Shown one piece after another: positions 25,439 to 33,832 of a stretch of DNA of 64,000 nt. The DNA comes from Paractinoplanes ferrugineus (GTDB taxonomy: Bacteria; Actinomycetota; Actinomycetes; Mycobacteriales; Micromonosporaceae), in contig NZ_BOMM01000055.1 in the NCBI RefSeq assembly GCF_016862195.1, forward strand, positions 26,431 through 90,430. The letters run 5' to 3'. The first letter of the stretch is position 1; each line of letters begins with the position of its first letter. Position numbers and translations under genes: made by a program. The notes beneath the pieces are model-generated. The model was given only the letters and a program-made list of their open reading frames with translations. It made no database searches and had not been told where the DNA came from.

Positions 25439-26542
25439 TCACCTGCTCCAGTGCCGCGAGAGTTCCCCCGCGATCTCGGTCAGACCGCGGGCCGGCTCGG
25501 CCAGCGCGGTCCGCTCCGAGCCGAAGTGGTCGGTCAGCGAGACGGTCTCGGTGACCCCGGCACTGGCCGCCTCGCGGAAGCCGGTCTCGTTCCGCCCGCA
25601 CACCACGATGCAGGGCAGACCGCGGTCCCGGGCACCGTTGGCGATGCCGGCCACCACCTTGCCGCGCAACGACTGGTGGTCGAACGAGCCCTCGCCGGTG
25701 ATCACCAGGTCGGCCGCGTCCAGTTCCCGCGCCAGGCCGATCAGGGTGGCGACCAGGCCGATGCCGGAGGTGATCCGGCCGCCCATGGCGATCAGCGCGG
25801 CCCCGATGCCGCCGGCGGCGCCCCCGCCCGGGGCCACCGCCAGGTCGGTCACGCCGAAGGCCTGCTCGAGCACACCGGAGAACTGTTCGAGGGCGGCGTC
25901 GAGGCGGTAGATGTCCTCCTCGGCGGCGCCCTTCTGGGGACCGTAGACCTTGCTGGCACCGTGCAGGCCGGTCAGCGGGTTGTCGACGTCGGTCGCCGCG
26001 ACCAGCCGCACCTGCCGCAGCCGGGGCGCGCCGGCCAGGGCGGCGGCGGCGTTGAGATAGGCACCGCCGTACGGCAGGGCGTAGCCGGCCGCGTCGACCG
26101 GGCCCGCCCCGAGCGCGGCCAGCATGCCCGCCCCGGCGTCGTTGACCGCCGAGCCGCCCAGCCCGATGACGACCTCGGCCGCTCCCGCCTCGACCGCCGC
26201 CATCAGGAGCAGGCCCAGGCCGTACGACGTCGCGGCGTTCGGATTTCGCTCTTCGCGAGCAAGAAGGTGCAGGCCGCAGGCCTGTGCGCTCTCGATGTAG
26301 GCGGTGTTGCCGGCCAGCAGGATCTCACCGCGGGCGGGCCGGCCGAGCGGGTCGACCGTGGCCACCTCGAGCCGGCGCCCGCCGAGGGCGGCCGCGAGCA
26401 CCTCGACGAACCCGGGTCCGCCGTCCGACAGCGGCCTTCGCACGACGTCGTCGGCGGCGGACCAGCCGGCCGCGACCGCGTCGGCGACGGCGGAGGCGGA
26501 AAGGGTTCCGGCGAACTTGTCCGGACAGATCAGTACGCGCAC
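25439..26542 (-). CDS. Glycerate kinase (GlxK/GarK family)
   Basis: A 367-residue protein starting VRVLICPDKFAGTLSA and carrying RPLSDGGPGFVEVL, the family GLGGSAVNDAGAGML and PGGGAAGGIGAAL glycine-rich motifs, and VITGEGSFDHQS, all typical of type I glycerate kinase. It phosphorylates D-glycerate using ATP, feeding photorespiration-like or glyoxylate salvage into glycolysis. GTG at 26542 gives the family N-terminus. It corresponds in position to Rv2205c. It is divergent from nadA, 59 bases apart. Confidence 0.88.
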   Translation of the reverse strand: MRVLICPDKFAGTLSASAVADAVAAGWSAADDVVRRPLSDGGPGFVEVLAAALGGRRLEVATVDPLGRPARGEILLAGNTAYIESAQACGLHLLAREERNPNAATSYGLGLLLMAAVEAGAAEVVIGLGGSAVNDAGAGMLAALGAGPVDAAGYALPYGGAYLNAAAALAGAPRLRQVRLVAATDVDNPLTGLHGASKVYGPQKGAAEEDIYRLDAALEQFSGVLEQAFGVTDLAVAPGGGAAGGIGAALIAMGGRITSGIGLVATLIGLARELDAADLVITGEGSFDHQSLRGKVVAGIANGARDRGLPCIVVCGRNETGFREAASAGVTETVSLTDHFGSERTALAEPARGLTEIAGELSRHWSR

Positions 26543-26601
26543 GCACTGAGTGTGGCAGGCCACTGTTCGGGACGGAGATCACCGTCTCCGGCTGTGCGAC
26601 G

Positions 26602-27795
26602 ATGGCGGACGTGACCTCGACTGCACTGCTCTTGCTTGGCCGCGGCACGGATCCCGCCTCGGAGCGTGGCGTGGACTGCCCCGGCGATCTTCCCGCGCCC
26701 AGCGACCCCGACCTCGTCGCCCGGGCCACCGCCGCCAAGGCCGCCCTCGGTGACCGCGTCTTCGTGCTGGGCCATCACTACCAGCGGGACGAGGTCATCC
26801 AGTTCGCCGACGTGACCGGCGACTCGTTCCGGCTCGCCCAGCAGGCCGCGGCCCGGCCCGACGCCGAGTTCATCGTGTTCTGCGGCGTGCACTTCATGGC
26901 CGAGAGCGCCGACATCCTGACCACGCCCGACCAGAAGGTCATCCTGCCCGACCTCGCGGCCGGCTGCTCGATGGCCGACATGGCGGTGCTCGGGCAGGTC
27001 GAGACGGCGTGGGAGCGGTTCGAGGACCTCGGCATCATCGCGCCGACCCGCGGCGGAAAACCCCAGAACGAAAGCATCGGGAACGACGTCGTCCCGGTGA
27101 CCTACATGAACTCGTCCGCCGACATCAAGGGTTTCGTCGGCCGCAACAACGGCGTCGTCTGCACGTCGTCCAACGCCAAACGCGCCCTGACCTGGTCGTT
27201 CGAGCGCGGTTCGAAGGTGTTCTTCCTGCCCGATCAGCACCTGGGGCGCAACACCGCCGTACTCGAGATGGGTTTCGACCTCGATGACTGTGTTCTTTAC
27301 GACCCGCACAAGCCCGGCGGTGGGCTGACCGATCAGCAGCTGCGGGACGCCCGGATGATCCTGTGGCGCGGGCACTGCTCGGTGCACGGCCGTTTCACCC
27401 TCGACAGCGTGCGGGAGGTGCGCGAGCGCGTTCCCGGCGTGAACGTGCTGGTCCACCCCGAGTGCCGGCACGAGGTGGTGAACGCCGCCGACCAGGTCGG
27501 CTCGACCGAATACATCATCAAGGCGCTGGACGCGGCGCCGGCGGGCTCGGCCTGGGCGATCGGCACGGAGCTCAACCTGGTCCGCCGGTTGGCGCTCGCC
27601 CACCCGGACAAGCAGGTCATGTTCCTCGACCGGACGGTCTGCTACTGCTCGACGATGAACCGGATCGACCTCCCGCACCTGGTCTGGGCGCTCGAGGAAC
27701 TGGTCGCCGGCCGGGTTCCGAACCAGATCACGGTCGACGAGGACACCGCCCGTAACGCCCGCGTCGCGCTCGATCAGATGCTCGCACTGCCGTAA
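26602..27795 (+). CDS. nadA: Quinolinate synthase
   Basis: A 397-residue NadA of the long actinobacterial type. It condenses iminoaspartate with dihydroxyacetone phosphate to quinolinate for NAD synthesis, with a 4Fe-4S cluster. Conserved parts seen: VLGHHYQRDEVIQFAD, FCGVHFMAESADIL, CTSSNAKRAL, RGHCSVHG, VHPECRHEV and the C-terminal CYCSTMNRIDLPHL. The cysteines include the cluster ligands. ATG at 26602 is used; GTG at 26611, three codons later, is an alternative. nadB and nadC are not in the window. A strong terminator follows 18 bases after the stop. Confidence 0.95.
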   Translation: MADVTSTALLLLGRGTDPASERGVDCPGDLPAPSDPDLVARATAAKAALGDRVFVLGHHYQRDEVIQFADVTGDSFRLAQQAAARPDAEFIVFCGVHFMAESADILTTPDQKVILPDLAAGCSMADMAVLGQVETAWERFEDLGIIAPTRGGKPQNESIGNDVVPVTYMNSSADIKGFVGRNNGVVCTSSNAKRALTWSFERGSKVFFLPDQHLGRNTAVLEMGFDLDDCVLYDPHKPGGGLTDQQLRDARMILWRGHCSVHGRFTLDSVREVRERVPGVNVLVHPECRHEVVNAADQVGSTEYIIKALDAAPAGSAWAIGTELNLVRRLALAHPDKQVMFLDRTVCYCSTMNRIDLPHLVWALEELVAGRVPNQITVDEDTARNARVALDQMLALP

Positions 27796-27812
27796 CCCTG
27801 AGTAACCGTTAA

Positions 27813-27836
27813 GGCGCCGTCCGAGAGGACGGCGCC
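27813..27836 (+). terminator. Terminator after nadA
   Basis: A perfect 10-base-pair stem, GGCGCCGTCC (27813-27822) and GGACGGCGCC (27827-27836), with loop GAGA, flanked by TTAA and GTTA; it may work in both directions. Confidence 0.85.
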
Positions 27837-27888
27837 GTTATGTTGTGGGCACCATCAGCAATTCTTGCCACCCGGGTGTTATGCCCGC

Positions 27889-27916
27889 TTCCCAATTTGT
27901 CACTCAGCGCTATGCT
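27889..27916 (+). promoter_or_regulatory. Candidate murA promoter
   Basis: TTCCCA (27889-27894), a 16-base spacer and TATGCT (27911-27916). The transcript would carry an approximately 80-base leader before the TTG start at 28005. Confidence 0.4.
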
Positions 27917-28004
27917 TCCCCGGTTGCAGAAGCGGGTACCCCCACCCGCGTCTTGCCCTCGACAACACCGGGCGGCCCCGATCGCCCGCCGGCTGGAGGT
28001 TACG

Positions 28005-29360
28005 TTGACCGACGACGTCTTGGTCGTGCACGGCGGTACGCCGCTGCAAGGTCAGATCCGGGTCCGTGGCGCCAAGAATCTCGTCTCCAAGGCGATGGTC
28101 GCGGCCCTGCTGGGCGAGACCCCGAGCCGCCTCTACGACGTGCCGCGCATCCGCGACGTCGAGGTCGTTCGGGGCCTTCTCGAACTGCACGGTGTCAAGG
28201 TCTCCGACGGGGCCGACGACGGTGAGATCGTCATGGACCCGACGAACGTCGAGTCCGCCAGCACCGACGAGATCAACGTGCACGCCGGCTCGAGCCGGAT
28301 CCCGATCCTGCTGTGCGGCCCGCTGCTGCACCGCCTCGGTCGCGCGTTCATTCCCGACCTCGGCGGCTGCCACATCGGCCCGCGCCCGATCGACTTCCAC
28401 ATCCAGGCGCTGCGCGAGTTCGGCGCGGTCGTCGACAAGGCGCCCGAGGGCATGCACCTGAGCGCGCCCAACGGCCTCAAGGGCGCCAAGCTGGAACTGC
28501 CCTACCCGAGCGTCGGCGCCACCGAGCAGGTGCTGCTCACCGCCGTACGCGCGGAGGGCGTCACCGAACTGCGCAACGCCGCCATCGAGCCGGAGATCAT
28601 CGACCTGATCTGCGTGCTGCAGAAGATGGGCGGCATCATCACGGTGCACACCGACCGGGTCATCGAGATCCAGGGTGTGCCCAAGCTGCACGGCTACGCG
28701 CACCGGCCGATCCCCGACCGGATCGAGGCCGCCAGCTGGGCCGCCGCCGCGCTCGCCACCAAGGGCGAGATCGAGGTGCTCGGCGCCCGGCAGGCCGACA
28801 TGATGACGTTCCTCAACGTGTTCCGCTCCATCGGCGGCGAGTTCGAGGTCACCGACGACCGGGTGGGCCGGCCCGGGGTCACCGGCGCCGAGGGCGGCAT
28901 CAAGTTCTGGCACCCGGGCGGCGACCTCAAACCGGTCGCGCTCGAGACCGACGTACACCCCGGTTTCATGACCGACTGGCAGCAACCGCTGGTGGTCGCA
29001 CTGACCCAGGCCCGCGGTCTTTCGATCATGCACGAGACGGTGTACGAGCAGCGCCTCGGCTACACCGACGCGCTCAACCAGATGGGCGCGACGATCCAGG
29101 TCTACCGCGACTGCCTCGGCGGCACCCCGTGCCGTTTCGGGCGCCGCAACTTCAAGCACTCGGCCGTCATCGCCGGCCCGTCCAAGCTGCACGCGGCCGA
29201 CCTGGTCATCCCCGACCTGCGGGCGGGCTTCGCCCACCTGATCGCGGCACTGGCCGCCGAGGGCACCTCCCGGGTGTACGGCGTGAACCTGATCAACCGC
29301 GGTTACGAGGACTTCGAGGGCAAGCTGGCCGCCCTCGGCGCGCACGTCGAACGGCTCTGA
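28005..29360 (+). CDS. murA: UDP-N-acetylglucosamine 1-carboxyvinyltransferase
   Basis: A 451-residue EPSP-synthase-fold enzyme that adds enolpyruvate to UDP-GlcNAc, the first committed step of peptidoglycan synthesis. It shows the GAKNLVSKAMVAALL lysine/asparagine segment near residue 23 and the catalytic-loop Cys in DLGGCHIGPRPIDFH. This Cys is the target of fosfomycin; mycobacterial MurA has Asp there, so this enzyme is predicted to be fosfomycin-sensitive in vitro. The TTG start at 28005 is decided by GGAGG (27995-27999) five bases upstream and by the family N-terminus; upstream in-frame ATGs give unrelated sequence. A hairpin terminator follows. Confidence 0.93.
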   Translation: MTDDVLVVHGGTPLQGQIRVRGAKNLVSKAMVAALLGETPSRLYDVPRIRDVEVVRGLLELHGVKVSDGADDGEIVMDPTNVESASTDEINVHAGSSRIPILLCGPLLHRLGRAFIPDLGGCHIGPRPIDFHIQALREFGAVVDKAPEGMHLSAPNGLKGAKLELPYPSVGATEQVLLTAVRAEGVTELRNAAIEPEIIDLICVLQKMGGIITVHTDRVIEIQGVPKLHGYAHRPIPDRIEAASWAAAALATKGEIEVLGARQADMMTFLNVFRSIGGEFEVTDDRVGRPGVTGAEGGIKFWHPGGDLKPVALETDVHPGFMTDWQQPLVVALTQARGLSIMHETVYEQRLGYTDALNQMGATIQVYRDCLGGTPCRFGRRNFKHSAVIAGPSKLHAADLVIPDLRAGFAHLIAALAAEGTSRVYGVNLINRGYEDFEGKLAALGAHVERL

Positions 29361-29396
29361 TTCACGAGGACGAACGGCTCTAGTTCGTAAAGATGG

Positions 29397-29426
29397 CGGC
29401 GCGGTGTCGTTGGCACCGCGCCGTTT
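29397..29426 (+). terminator. Terminator after murA
   Basis: Arms CGGCGCGGTG (29397-29406) and CACCGCGCCG (29414-29423), seven-base loop, followed by TTT. Confidence 0.8.
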
Positions 29427-29429
29427 GGC

Positions 29430-29442
29430 TACTCTCCTAGCG
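29430..29442 (+). promoter_or_regulatory. -10 element for a leaderless DUF3043 transcript
   Basis: TACTCT at 29430-29435 lies six bases before the GTG at 29442, which has no ribosome binding site. Confidence 0.5.
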
Positions 29443-30062
29443 TGTCCTCGCTCTTTCGCCGCAAGTCCGCCGACGTCGTCGCCACCCCCGATCCCGCCGA
29501 GGAGGTGACCGGCGCTCCCGCGCGGCCCAAGAGCTACACGCCCAGCAAGAAGGAGCTCGGCCAGGCCACGCCCAAGCGGCAGAGCAACGCCCGCAAGGTC
29601 ACCGCGGCGGCCCCCGCGAACCGTCGCGAGGCCATGAAGCAGATGCGCGAGCGGCAGCGCGAGGAGCGCGCCGAGGCCACCGAGGGCATGCGCAACGGTG
29701 ACGAGCGCTACCTGCTGGCCCGCGACCGCGGCGCCGAGCGAGCCCTGGTCCGCAACGTCATCGACGCCCGCCGCACGGTCGGCACCTGGTTCTTCGGCGG
29801 CGCCCTGATCGTCCTGATCGGCTCCACCGTGCAGGTCCGCGAGATCCAGCTGGCCAGCAACCTGCTGTGGGCCCTGCTCGCCGTCGCCGTGATCGTCGAC
29901 AGCGTCCTGATCGCCCGCAAGGTCAAGAAGATGGTCAAGGAACGCTTCCCGAAGTCCGACCAGAAGATCGGCTCCCTGCAGTTCTACGGCGTCATGCGTG
30001 GCCTCACCTTCCGCCGCATGCGGGTGCCGAAGCCCCAGGTCGAGCTGGGCCAGAAGATCTAG
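29442..30062 (+). CDS. DUF3043 membrane protein
   Basis: A 206-residue protein with a basic, disordered N-terminal half (about 1-105: many Lys/Arg/Ala, SYTPSKKELGQATPKRQ) and two transmembrane helices at about 112-132 and 138-160, ending in a Lys/Arg-rich tail. This is the DUF3043 layout, found widely in actinobacteria and of unknown function. The GTG at 29442 appears leaderless. It follows murA beyond a terminator and is therefore a separate unit. Confidence 0.85.
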   Translation: MSSLFRRKSADVVATPDPAEEVTGAPARPKSYTPSKKELGQATPKRQSNARKVTAAAPANRREAMKQMRERQREERAEATEGMRNGDERYLLARDRGAERALVRNVIDARRTVGTWFFGGALIVLIGSTVQVREIQLASNLLWALLAVAVIVDSVLIARKVKKMVKERFPKSDQKIGSLQFYGVMRGLTFRRMRVPKPQVELGQKI

Positions 30063-30181
30063 CCCCGCCGGTTCCGGCCCTGGCCCCTCGCGCCGGCCCT
30101 GGCCCGGCACTGTTCGGCTCCTTGGCACGGAGGCCCCTTTCCAAGGTTGTGCCCGGCACGCCACGTCGGCGGGCAGAGACG

Positions 30182-30490
30182 CTAGGGCACGCCGGCCAGC
30201 CGGAGCAGGGCTGCTGTCGCGGCGGCGGCCAGCACCACCACCACGAACGGTGCCCGCCGCCAAGCCAGGATCCCGCCGACGAGTACGCCCGCCGGCCGCG
30301 CGACCCCGGCGAACTCCGTCCCCGCCATCAGCGCCGCGGTGCCGGCCAGCGCGGCGAGCAGGGCCGCGGCCGCCATCGGCAGGAGCCGCTGCAGAGTGCC
30401 GGAAAGCTTGAGCCGCCCGCGCAGCAGCACTCCCCCGAGCCGCATGCTGTAGGTCCCCACCCCGAGCGCGATGATGGCCGCGATCAGCAT
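30182..30490 (-). CDS. azlD: Branched-chain amino acid exporter small subunit AzlD-type
   Basis: A 102-residue protein with three to four hydrophobic helices (LIAAIIALGVGTYSMRLGGV, LQRLLPMAAAALLAALAG and a C-terminal pair), matching AzlD, the small partner of AzlC. The pair exports branched-chain amino acids or analogues. The ATG at 30490 lies inside the end of azlC (seven-base overlap), so the two are coupled. Confidence 0.85.
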   Translation of the reverse strand: MLIAAIIALGVGTYSMRLGGVLLRGRLKLSGTLQRLLPMAAAALLAALAGTAALMAGTEFAGVARPAGVLVGGILAWRRAPFVVVVLAAAATAALLRLAGVP

Positions 30491-31386
30491 CGTCCCTCCC
30501 CACCTTCCGCGCCGGTCCCGGTCCCGCTCCGGGCGCCGGGGTCCGCACCCACCGCGCCGGACAAATGCGATTTGTCGCCCGGGGCAGGCGAGCCCTCGCC
30601 AACCGCCCGCCCGGCGCGAGAGGGCTCGGCGCGAGAGGGCTCGGCGGGCGCGGGCGCGGCCGGAGCGGGCCCGGCAGAAGCGGGCGCGGCTGACGCGGGC
30701 GGCGGAAGAGCGGCGCGGCGGCGGGGGCGGACTACGGTCAGCAGGCCCAGCAAGGCGCAGATGACCGGGAGGCCGGCGGGCAGGATCGGGGTGGCCAGGA
30801 CGGCGACGGCGGCGCCGGTCAGGGCGACGGTGCGGGTGGTGCGGTCGGCCAGGGCCGGCATGATCAGGGCCAGCAGCGCGGCCGGGAAGGCGGCGTCGAG
30901 GCCCAGGGCGTCCGGGTCGCCGGTGGCGCCGCCCAGCAGGACGCCGAGGGCGGTGCCGATGTTCCACGAGGTGAACAGCGTGGTGCCGATGATCCAGTAG
31001 ACGCGGTGGCGGCGGGCCGGGTCGGGTTCGGCGAGGGTGAAGGCGGCCACTTCGTCGGTGAGGAGGTGACTGCCGAGGATGCGCTGGACCGGGCGGGTGC
31101 CGACGGCGTCGGCGACGGCCAGGCCGAACGGTAGGTGGCGGGCGTTGAGCAGCAGGCCGGCGGCGACGGCGGCGAGCGGGTTGCCGGCCGCGAGCAGGCC
31201 GATGGCGAGGAACTGGGAGCCGCCCGCGAAGACGACCGTGGACATCAGGAACGGCACCCAGGTGGGCAGGCCGTACGCGATGGTGATGGCCCCGAACGAG
31301 GCACCCACCGCGACCATGGCGGCCGCGATCGTGCCGGCGTCGCGCCGGAGGGCGCGGTCCGCGGGCGTTCGCTGTACCGTACGCAT
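30484..31386 (-). CDS. azlC: Branched-chain amino acid exporter large subunit AzlC-type
   Basis: A 300-residue protein. Residues about 1-230 form the AzlC domain (AMVAVGASFGAITIAYGLP, STVVFAGGSQFLAIGLLAAGNP, LLLNARHLPFGLAVA). The last approximately 70 residues are an Ala/Pro/Ser/Glu-rich polar tail with a twice-repeated AEPSRAEPSRAG segment, not normal for AzlC, with no membrane helix. The divergent XRE-cupin gene probably regulates it, a common pairing for AzlC-type exporters. The ATG at 31386 is directly next to an AT-rich divergent promoter region. Confidence 0.88.
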   Translation of the reverse strand: MRTVQRTPADRALRRDAGTIAAAMVAVGASFGAITIAYGLPTWVPFLMSTVVFAGGSQFLAIGLLAAGNPLAAVAAGLLLNARHLPFGLAVADAVGTRPVQRILGSHLLTDEVAAFTLAEPDPARRHRVYWIIGTTLFTSWNIGTALGVLLGGATGDPDALGLDAAFPAALLALIMPALADRTTRTVALTGAAVAVLATPILPAGLPVICALLGLLTVVRPRRRAALPPPASAAPASAGPAPAAPAPAEPSRAEPSRAGRAVGEGSPAPGDKSHLSGAVGADPGARSGTGTGAEGGEGRC

Positions 31387-31426
31387 GGTTTGAAATATTG
31401 AACGAGACGGCTACGTTCGTCAAACC
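31387..31426. promoter_or_regulatory. Divergent azlC / regulator promoter with nested inverted repeats
   Basis: GGTTTGA (31387-31393) pairs with TCAAACC (31420-31426), and inside it GAACG (31400-31404) pairs with CGTTC (31414-31418). A plus-strand promoter TTGAAA (31390-31395), 16 bases, TACGTT (31412-31417) overlaps them. This fits an operator for the XRE-cupin protein controlling both genes. Confidence 0.5.
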
Positions 31427-31454
31427 GAACAACCCGATCGACGGAGCGAACGAC

Positions 31455-32009
31455 ATGCAGCAGCCGGCACCCCCGCTCGCCATCATCGCCGCCGCCCTGC
31501 GCCGGGAGCGGCAACGGGCTGGCATCTCGCTGGCCGAGCTGGCCCGCCGCGCCGGGCTGGCCAAGTCGACGTTGTCCCAGCTCGAGTCCGGCACCGGCAA
31601 CCCGAGCATCGAGACGTTGTGGTCGCTGGGGGTGGCGCTCGGCGTGCCGTTCAGCCGGCTGGTCGAGCCGCCTACCACGCAGGTGCGGGTGATCCGGGCC
31701 GGCGAGGGGCCGCGGCTGATGTCCGACGAATCGGTGTACGCGGCGACGCTGCTGGCCGCCGGCTCCGCCCGGACCCGCCGCGACCTGTACGTGCTGGAGC
31801 TGGAGCCGAGCTCCCCGCGCGAGGCCGACGCGCACCTCCCGGGCAGCGTCGAGCATTTCGTCTGCGCGGCCGGCCGCATCCGCACCGGACCGGTCGGCGA
31901 GGAGGTCGAGTTGGGGCCGGGCGACTACGTCACGTTCCCCGGCGACGTCCCGCACCGCTACGAGGCACTCGAGCCGTCCTGGGCCGTCCTCGTGCTGGAG
32001 CACGTCTGA
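31455..32009 (+). CDS. XRE-family regulator with cupin domain
   Basis: A 184-residue regulator. An HTH_3 domain (about 10-65: ERQRAGISLAELARRAGLAK, STLSQLESGTGNPSIETLW) is followed by a cupin domain (about 90-184: VRVIRAGEGP, HLPGSVEHFVCAAGRI, LGPGDYVTFPGDVPHRYEA). It likely senses an amino acid or other small ligand and controls the divergent azlCD exporter genes. ATG at 31455 has GGAG eight bases upstream; the TTG at 31398, in frame, is inside the promoter and was rejected. It ends 21 bases from the convergent ABC ATPase gene. Confidence 0.88.
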   Translation: MQQPAPPLAIIAAALRRERQRAGISLAELARRAGLAKSTLSQLESGTGNPSIETLWSLGVALGVPFSRLVEPPTTQVRVIRAGEGPRLMSDESVYAATLLAAGSARTRRDLYVLELEPSSPREADAHLPGSVEHFVCAAGRIRTGPVGEEVELGPGDYVTFPGDVPHRYEALEPSWAVLVLEHV

Positions 32010-32030
32010 TCGGAGCGCGCCCGGCCGCGC

Positions 32031-32981
32031 TCAGCCCGCCCGGTACAGCCGGGCGACCACGTCCTCGATGTCCGGCTCCACCACCGACAGGTCACGCACC
32101 GACGCCACCGCGACCAGCCCGGCCACCGCGGCCGCCGCGGACGTCTCGTCCAGCGCGAACGTCACCCGGTGCCCGTCCGCCTCGACCCCCGCCACCGAGG
32201 TCCCGGGCAGCACGAACCCGGCCGGCAGGGGCGAGTCGAGGTCGACCACCAGGCTGCGGCGGGAACCGTAGCGGGCGTGCAGGGCCTCGATCGTGCCGTC
32301 GTGCACGACCCGGCCGTGGTCGATCACCACCAGGCGGTCGCACAGGCGCTCGATGTCGGCCAGGTCGTGGGTGGTCAGCACCACGGTCACGGCGCCCGTC
32401 GCGCCGAGTTCGGCCAGGAACGAGCGCACCGCCTGCTTGCTGACCACGTCGAGACCGATCGTCGGCTCGTCCAGGAACAACACCTTGGGGCCGTGCAGCA
32501 GGGCGGCGGTGATCTCGCCGCGCATCCGCTGGCCCAGCGACAGCTGCCGCACCGGGGTGTCCAGGAAGGCGTCCAGGTCGAGCATCTCGCGGCAGCGGCG
32601 CAACCGCTGCTCGTGCTCGGCCGGCGGCACCTGGTAGACGTGCCGCAGCAGCCGGAACGACTCGCGCAGCGGCAGATCCCACCACAGCTGGGAGCGCTGC
32701 CCGAAGACCACGCCGATGCGCAGCGCCAGGCGGGTGCGCTGGGGCACCGGGGTCAGGCCGAACACCGACACCTCACCCGAGGTGGGCGACAGCACGCCGG
32801 TCAGCATCTTCAGGGTGGTCGACTTGCCGGCCCCGTTCGGTCCGATGTAGCCGACCATCTCCCCCGGCTCGATCGTCAGGCTCACCCCGTCCACGGCGCT
32901 GACCAAGCGTTTCTCCCGGCGCAGGCGACCCGCCGGCACGCGTACCGAAAAATCCTTCCGAAGGTCCCGCATGCGAATCAT
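32031..32981 (-). CDS. ABC-2 type exporter ATP-binding protein
   Basis: A 316-residue ABC ATPase with Walker A GPNGAGKST, signature LSLGQRMRGE (LSxGQ form), Walker B VLFLDEPTIGLD and the H-loop TTHDL. A C-terminal domain of about 90 residues follows. The resemblance is to the multidrug/antibiotic exporters whose permeases are of the DUF990-like ABC-2 type. The ATG at 32981 overlaps the stop of the upstream permease (ATGA). Third and last gene of a permease-permease-ATPase operon. Confidence 0.9.
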   Translation of the reverse strand: MIRMRDLRKDFSVRVPAGRLRREKRLVSAVDGVSLTIEPGEMVGYIGPNGAGKSTTLKMLTGVLSPTSGEVSVFGLTPVPQRTRLALRIGVVFGQRSQLWWDLPLRESFRLLRHVYQVPPAEHEQRLRRCREMLDLDAFLDTPVRQLSLGQRMRGEITAALLHGPKVLFLDEPTIGLDVVSKQAVRSFLAELGATGAVTVVLTTHDLADIERLCDRLVVIDHGRVVHDGTIEALHARYGSRRSLVVDLDSPLPAGFVLPGTSVAGVEADGHRVTFALDETSAAAAVAGLVAVASVRDLSVVEPDIEDVVARLYRAG

Positions 32982-33832
32982 GAACCTGTGCTCCGGTAGT
33001 GACGGATGCCGGTGCGCCACGCCAGCGTGGCGACGGCCACGGCGGGGAGCGCCACCAGCGGCGCGACGAAGCCGGCCCAGGCCGGCAGACCCAGCGGATC
33101 GGCGCGGCCGAGGAGCGCCAGCGCCGGCTGATAGGAGACGAATCCGAAGCCGAGCGCGTACGCGAAAAGGTCGCGGAACCAATGCGCATAGACCGTGATC
33201 GGGTACGAGGTGAAGTCGCGCCCGCCGTAGGTGAAACCGTTGCCGATCTCCCCCGACTCGACCCACCAGAAGGCGAAGCTGGCGGTCAGCACGAAGATCG
33301 CCCCGAAGAACAGGCCGGCCCCGAGCGGGGCGACCGCGGCCAGCAGCACCCGCCCGGCGGTCCAGGGCACGTCGTTGACGGCGAGCGCGACGCCGTACAC
33401 GGCCGCCCCGAAGACCAGCCGCAGCAGCTTGCGCAGGGGCAGGTCGGTGAAGACGAGCTGGGGCAGCACGGGCAGCGGCCGGGTCAGCATCGTGTCCAGC
33501 TGACCGGTCCGGACGTACCGCTTGAGGTCGTCGATGTTGCCCACGGTCAGATCGGCGAGCACGAAGCCGAACGCGGTGAGGCCGGTCATCAGGATCGCCT
33601 CGGCGAGCGTGAAGCCACCGACCGTGGCCGTCGCCCGGAACAGCACGAACACCGTGGTGACGTCGAGAACGGTGGCGCCGACGTTGCTCAGCAGCTCGGC
33701 CGCGAAGGACGCCCGGTAGGACAGCATCGACCGCCACTTGCCGCCGACCAGGGCCGCGTACGCCCGGATCGCACCCGCCCTCGTCCCGCCCGCCCAGGTC
33801 TCGCCCGCCCAGGTCTCGCCGGTCTCAGCCAC
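32978..33832 (-). CDS. ABC-2 type exporter permease (second)
   Basis: A 284-residue permease with about six transmembrane helices, including VTTVFVLFRATATVGGFTL and the conserved LTRPLPVLPQLV segment, matching the ABC-2/DUF990-type permease paired with the next gene's ATPase. The GTG at 33832 overlaps the end of the first permease by eight bases; an ETWAG-ETWAG repeat near the N-terminus comes from a 15-base tandem duplication at about 33788-33818. The GTG has a GCAGG run directly before it, which is closer than ideal, so the start is uncertain. Confidence 0.82.
   Translation of the reverse strand: MAETGETWAGETWAGGTRAGAIRAYAALVGGKWRSMLSYRASFAAELLSNVGATVLDVTTVFVLFRATATVGGFTLAEAILMTGLTAFGFVLADLTVGNIDDLKRYVRTGQLDTMLTRPLPVLPQLVFTDLPLRKLLRLVFGAAVYGVALAVNDVPWTAGRVLLAAVAPLGAGLFFGAIFVLTASFAFWWVESGEIGNGFTYGGRDFTSYPITVYAHWFRDLFAYALGFGFVSYQPALALLGRADPLGLPAWAGFVAPLVALPAVAVATLAWRTGIRHYRSTGS

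Noticed and set aside
27900..30602. 900-codon minus-strand open frame over murA and DUF3043
   Set aside because: Shadow of murA in a frame without stops; no domain seen, and murA is certain.
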